Of a stretch of DNA of 64,000 nt, positions 62,210 through 64,000 are shown piece by piece. The stretch comes from Dermanyssus gallinae (taxonomy: Eukaryota > Arthropoda > Arachnida > Mesostigmata > Dermanyssidae). The position numbers and the translations under genes were made by a program. The DNA lies in the NCBI GenBank assembly GCA_003439945.1, contig QVRM01005224.1:62001-126000 (forward strand). The letters run 5' to 3'. Numbering within the stretch: position 1 is the stretch's first letter; every line of letters begins with the position of its first letter. Under the pieces are notes generated by a model, which was not told where the DNA came from, made no database searches, and saw only the letters and a list, made by a program, of their open reading frames with translations.

Positions 62210-62212
<3 letters not shown>

Positions 62213-62262
<50 letters not shown>
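62213..62262. repeat. (TA)n microsatellite downstream of the Q/T-rich gene
   Basis: About 25 TA units, 180 bp beyond the stop of the minus-strand gene. Confidence 0.95.
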
Positions 62263-62265
<3 letters not shown>

Positions 62266-62439
62266 GTGTTGTGCTGTGTGACTCGTATTATACACAATAA
62301 TACATGTAATAGCCAAAACTGTAACCATACGGGTTACAGCTGGTAACGCGGCTGATAAGTCGAGTCGGGTGTTTGGTGTGCTATCTCCTGTATGGTGAAT
62401 GATGTTTTTTTTTATATCACATTGGGCTAACGGCAGTCA

Positions 62440-63067
62440 TTACGGTTCGTTTGCCGCCGCCTGGGCAAATGCCACTTCTGTAGCTTCCGGCCGCTCCTCT
62501 AGCGTTGTCGTTCCTGATGTTTTAGCAGCGGTAGCAGCAGCGGCAACAACAGTAGTTGCCGTTGTCGTTGTTGGGGTTGTTGTTGCTGCAGTTATTGACG
62601 TTGTTGTTGTTGTAGTAGTAGTTGTTGTTGTTGTCTCTGCTGCCACTGTTGTTGTCGAATCTGATTGTTGCTGTTGTTTATCGTATTGCTCTTGCCCGTG
62701 CTGGTGAAGTTCTAGTTGTTGTTGTTGTTGTTGTTGCGGTTGTTGTTGTTGTTGTTGTTGTTGTTGCTGCTGCTGTAGTTGGTGCTGATCTTGGCCTCGA
62801 GATAGAGCTTGGCTAAGAAGGCGTTTCGATTCTTCATCCCATCGAATGGCGCGAACGGTTGTGAGCACATTATAATAGCGCGAGAATGCATCTGTTTCCA
62901 TAGTGCGGTCGACTGGGAATACAATTTGCTGCGAGATTTCATCACCAATTGTGCGTAAAAAGACGTCCACATCGGTCAACCCTGTGGACGCTATCAGCTC
63001 ATCAAGATGTGCGCACGTCAGCGACCTGCCAAACGGATTCCAATTGTTGTCAGTCAAATTATCACTG
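62440..63067 (-). CDS. Unidentified gene, last exon
   Basis: One open frame of 209 codons after the split codon. About 95 residues of complex sequence precede the CAA/CAG-coded Gln runs (about 62712-62773 on the + strand) and ACA/ACT-coded Thr runs. Confidence 0.6.
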
Positions 63068-63593
63068 CTATGGTGAAGTGCGCAGAAATCCAAAGAATAA
63101 ATAAGATCATATTTTTAATAGGTAGTTCAATTCATGATTCCGCAACCCAATTCAACAAGGGCCATCTAATAAAGCTGTTGTACAAACCTAGGAGTTGTAA
63201 GCGATGTACTAGAACAACTAGCCTTTTGACGGACCCCTCTAAATACAAATGTGCATTGCTGGGGCTCGAACCCGCGCACCTATGTGTCTCCTTCGGTTGC
63301 AAGGCGCAGGCGAATACACCACGCCACCGGGCTCAACAGAACAACCAGACTGAGAGAGGTTTGGCTAGCTCCACATTTTTTCACATGTAATAACATTTTC
63401 TCTTTGAAACACTTATTCTTAGTAGAAAAATATTACTGCTTAGGGATTTTTTACAAATTTGCGTTCACTAATACTTACTGCATGGCGCCGCCATCACCAA
63501 CAGGCCGGATGACTCGAAATGTGCGAATGGCTATCTCTGGTAGCAACGAAAATTCCGGTGCGCCCGCTAGTGCATCAAATCCAGGACTTGAAT
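62440..63593 (-). CDS. Unidentified gene, 3' part: two exons ending in a polyGln/polyThr tail
   Basis: I do not recognise this protein. The exons are 63593-63479 and 63067-62440, both phase 2 at the shared junction (ATGCA/GTAAGT to CACCATAG). The folded-looking part reads FDALAGAPEFSLLPEIAIRT, then NNWNPFGRSLTCAHLDELIA, FLRTIGDEISQQIVFPVDRT and YYNVLTTVRAIRWDEESKRL. It is followed by about 12 Gln, a second Gln run, a His/Gln linker, about 12 Thr and an Ala-rich end, then TAA. The non-repetitive part has ordinary mixed composition, which argues for a real gene. The upstream exons lie beyond the window. A SINE sits antisense in the intron. Polyglutamine tracts are common in arthropod transcription regulators, but no function can be assigned. 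Confidence 0.6.
63222..63337 (-). mobile_element. tRNA-derived SINE, copy 3 (short tail)
   Basis: On the minus strand it reads CCCGGTGGCGTGGTGTATTC, and later GGTTCGAGCCCC. The tail diverges from copies 1 and 2 soon after TTTGTATTT. It is flanked by AGAACAAC at 63211 and 63338. It sits in an intron of the unidentified gene, antisense to copies 1 and 2. Confidence 0.72.
63479..63593 (-). CDS. Unidentified gene, penultimate exon
   Basis: A 115-nt exon with acceptor TTTGTCATGCAG and donor CA/GTAAGT, encoding SSPGFDALAGAPEFSLLPEI and AIRTFRVIRPVGDGGAM. It is supported only by its splice sites, phase and open frame. Confidence 0.45.
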
Positions 63594-64000
63594 CTGCATG
63601 ACAAAATACACATGCGCACAAATGAAGCAGCATGTTTATATAGAAGCAAACATAAGGACTTTATCCGGTGGTCCCTAACGCTTTTTCAGGCGCGCCTAGC
63701 AAAAAAGAACCGTCGCGCATTGTAAATGAATTAGATGCATGCGAATGCATGCCTAAAATATATATGCCTATAGTGGGATCACACCGACTTACATTTCATA
63801 CATAATCATTTAGCCTAGCAGAAATATGTCGTCGAACGCTACGCTGTTGTGCTTGTTCACGTATTGCAATGTATACTTCGCTAAATGCAACTATTATTGT
63901 AACTGGAACTAAATAAGTATAGGCTTGCATAGACAGGCTTTATATTTTCATTTCAGTCTCAATAACGGTGTGTAAATTAGATCATTACAAATTGATCATG

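Larger units (their letters stand above)
59586..62212. other. Gene-free, microsatellite-rich spacer
   Basis: No frame above 60 codons was noted here. Apart from three TA arrays nothing is recognised. Confidence 0.65.

Noticed and set aside
62399..62816. Plus-strand Val/Leu-rich frames
   Set aside because: They are antisense shadows of the Gln/Thr-rich exon on the minus strand.

Overview
This is a stretch of eukaryotic nuclear DNA, almost certainly from an arthropod. The evidence is spliced genes with GT-AG introns, many (TA)n microsatellites, mariner-type transposons, a DUF4817-type DNA transposon, tRNA-derived SINEs and many decayed non-LTR retrotransposons (LINEs). A repeat-rich mite or tick would fit, but that is a weak inference. 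No CRISPR, operon, rRNA gene or bacterial signal is visible. All gene models were built by eye from splice signals, reading phase and remembered family motifs; no search was run.

Three protein-coding genes can be assembled with every exon junction in phase. (1) A vanin/biotinidase-like amidohydrolase on the + strand, six exons from 3299 to 24068, keeps a Glu-Lys-Cys triad. (2) ARMT1, the DUF89 damage-control phosphatase, lies on the - strand from 11281 down to 4375 in five exons (419 aa). It sits wholly inside the 10.1-kb first intron of the vanin-like gene, so it is a nested antisense gene. (3) NUDT21 (CPSF5/CFIm25, the UGUA-binding mRNA 3'-end processing factor) is on the + strand, 31444 to 34744, six exons, 235 aa. 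A fourth gene is only partly in view at the right edge on the - strand (62440-63593): two phase-compatible exons of a protein I do not recognise, ending in a polyGln then polyThr tail. A frameshifted coiled-coil relic resembling bublin (BBLN/UPF0184) lies at 17187-17905 in intron 4 of the vanin-like gene.

Region by region: 1-3.3 kb holds a SINE and a repeat-rich 5' region. 3.3-24.1 kb holds the vanin-like gene with nested ARMT1, a LINE in an ARMT1 intron, a long-inverted-repeat transposon, the bublin-like relic and an R1-like LINE. 24.1-30 kb holds a 5'-truncated LINE with a 17-bp target-site duplication, a SINE and a mariner relic. 30-34.9 kb is NUDT21, with a 182-bp palindromic MITE in one intron. 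35-59.6 kb is dominated by LINE debris and one nearly complete mariner (40582-41871) with clear terminal repeats and TA duplications. 59.6-62.4 kb is gene-free and microsatellite-rich. 62.4-64 kb is the unidentified Q/T-rich gene.

The three named genes act in unrelated processes: pantetheine or biotin amide hydrolysis, metal-dependent metabolite or carboxylate phosphate repair, and mRNA polyadenylation. I see no dedicated gene system or cluster. The points most worth attention are the nested gene arrangement, the >400-bp inverted repeats that overlap a transposase start, the (TA)n hairpins beside a splice donor, the MITE, and the orphan low-complexity gene.
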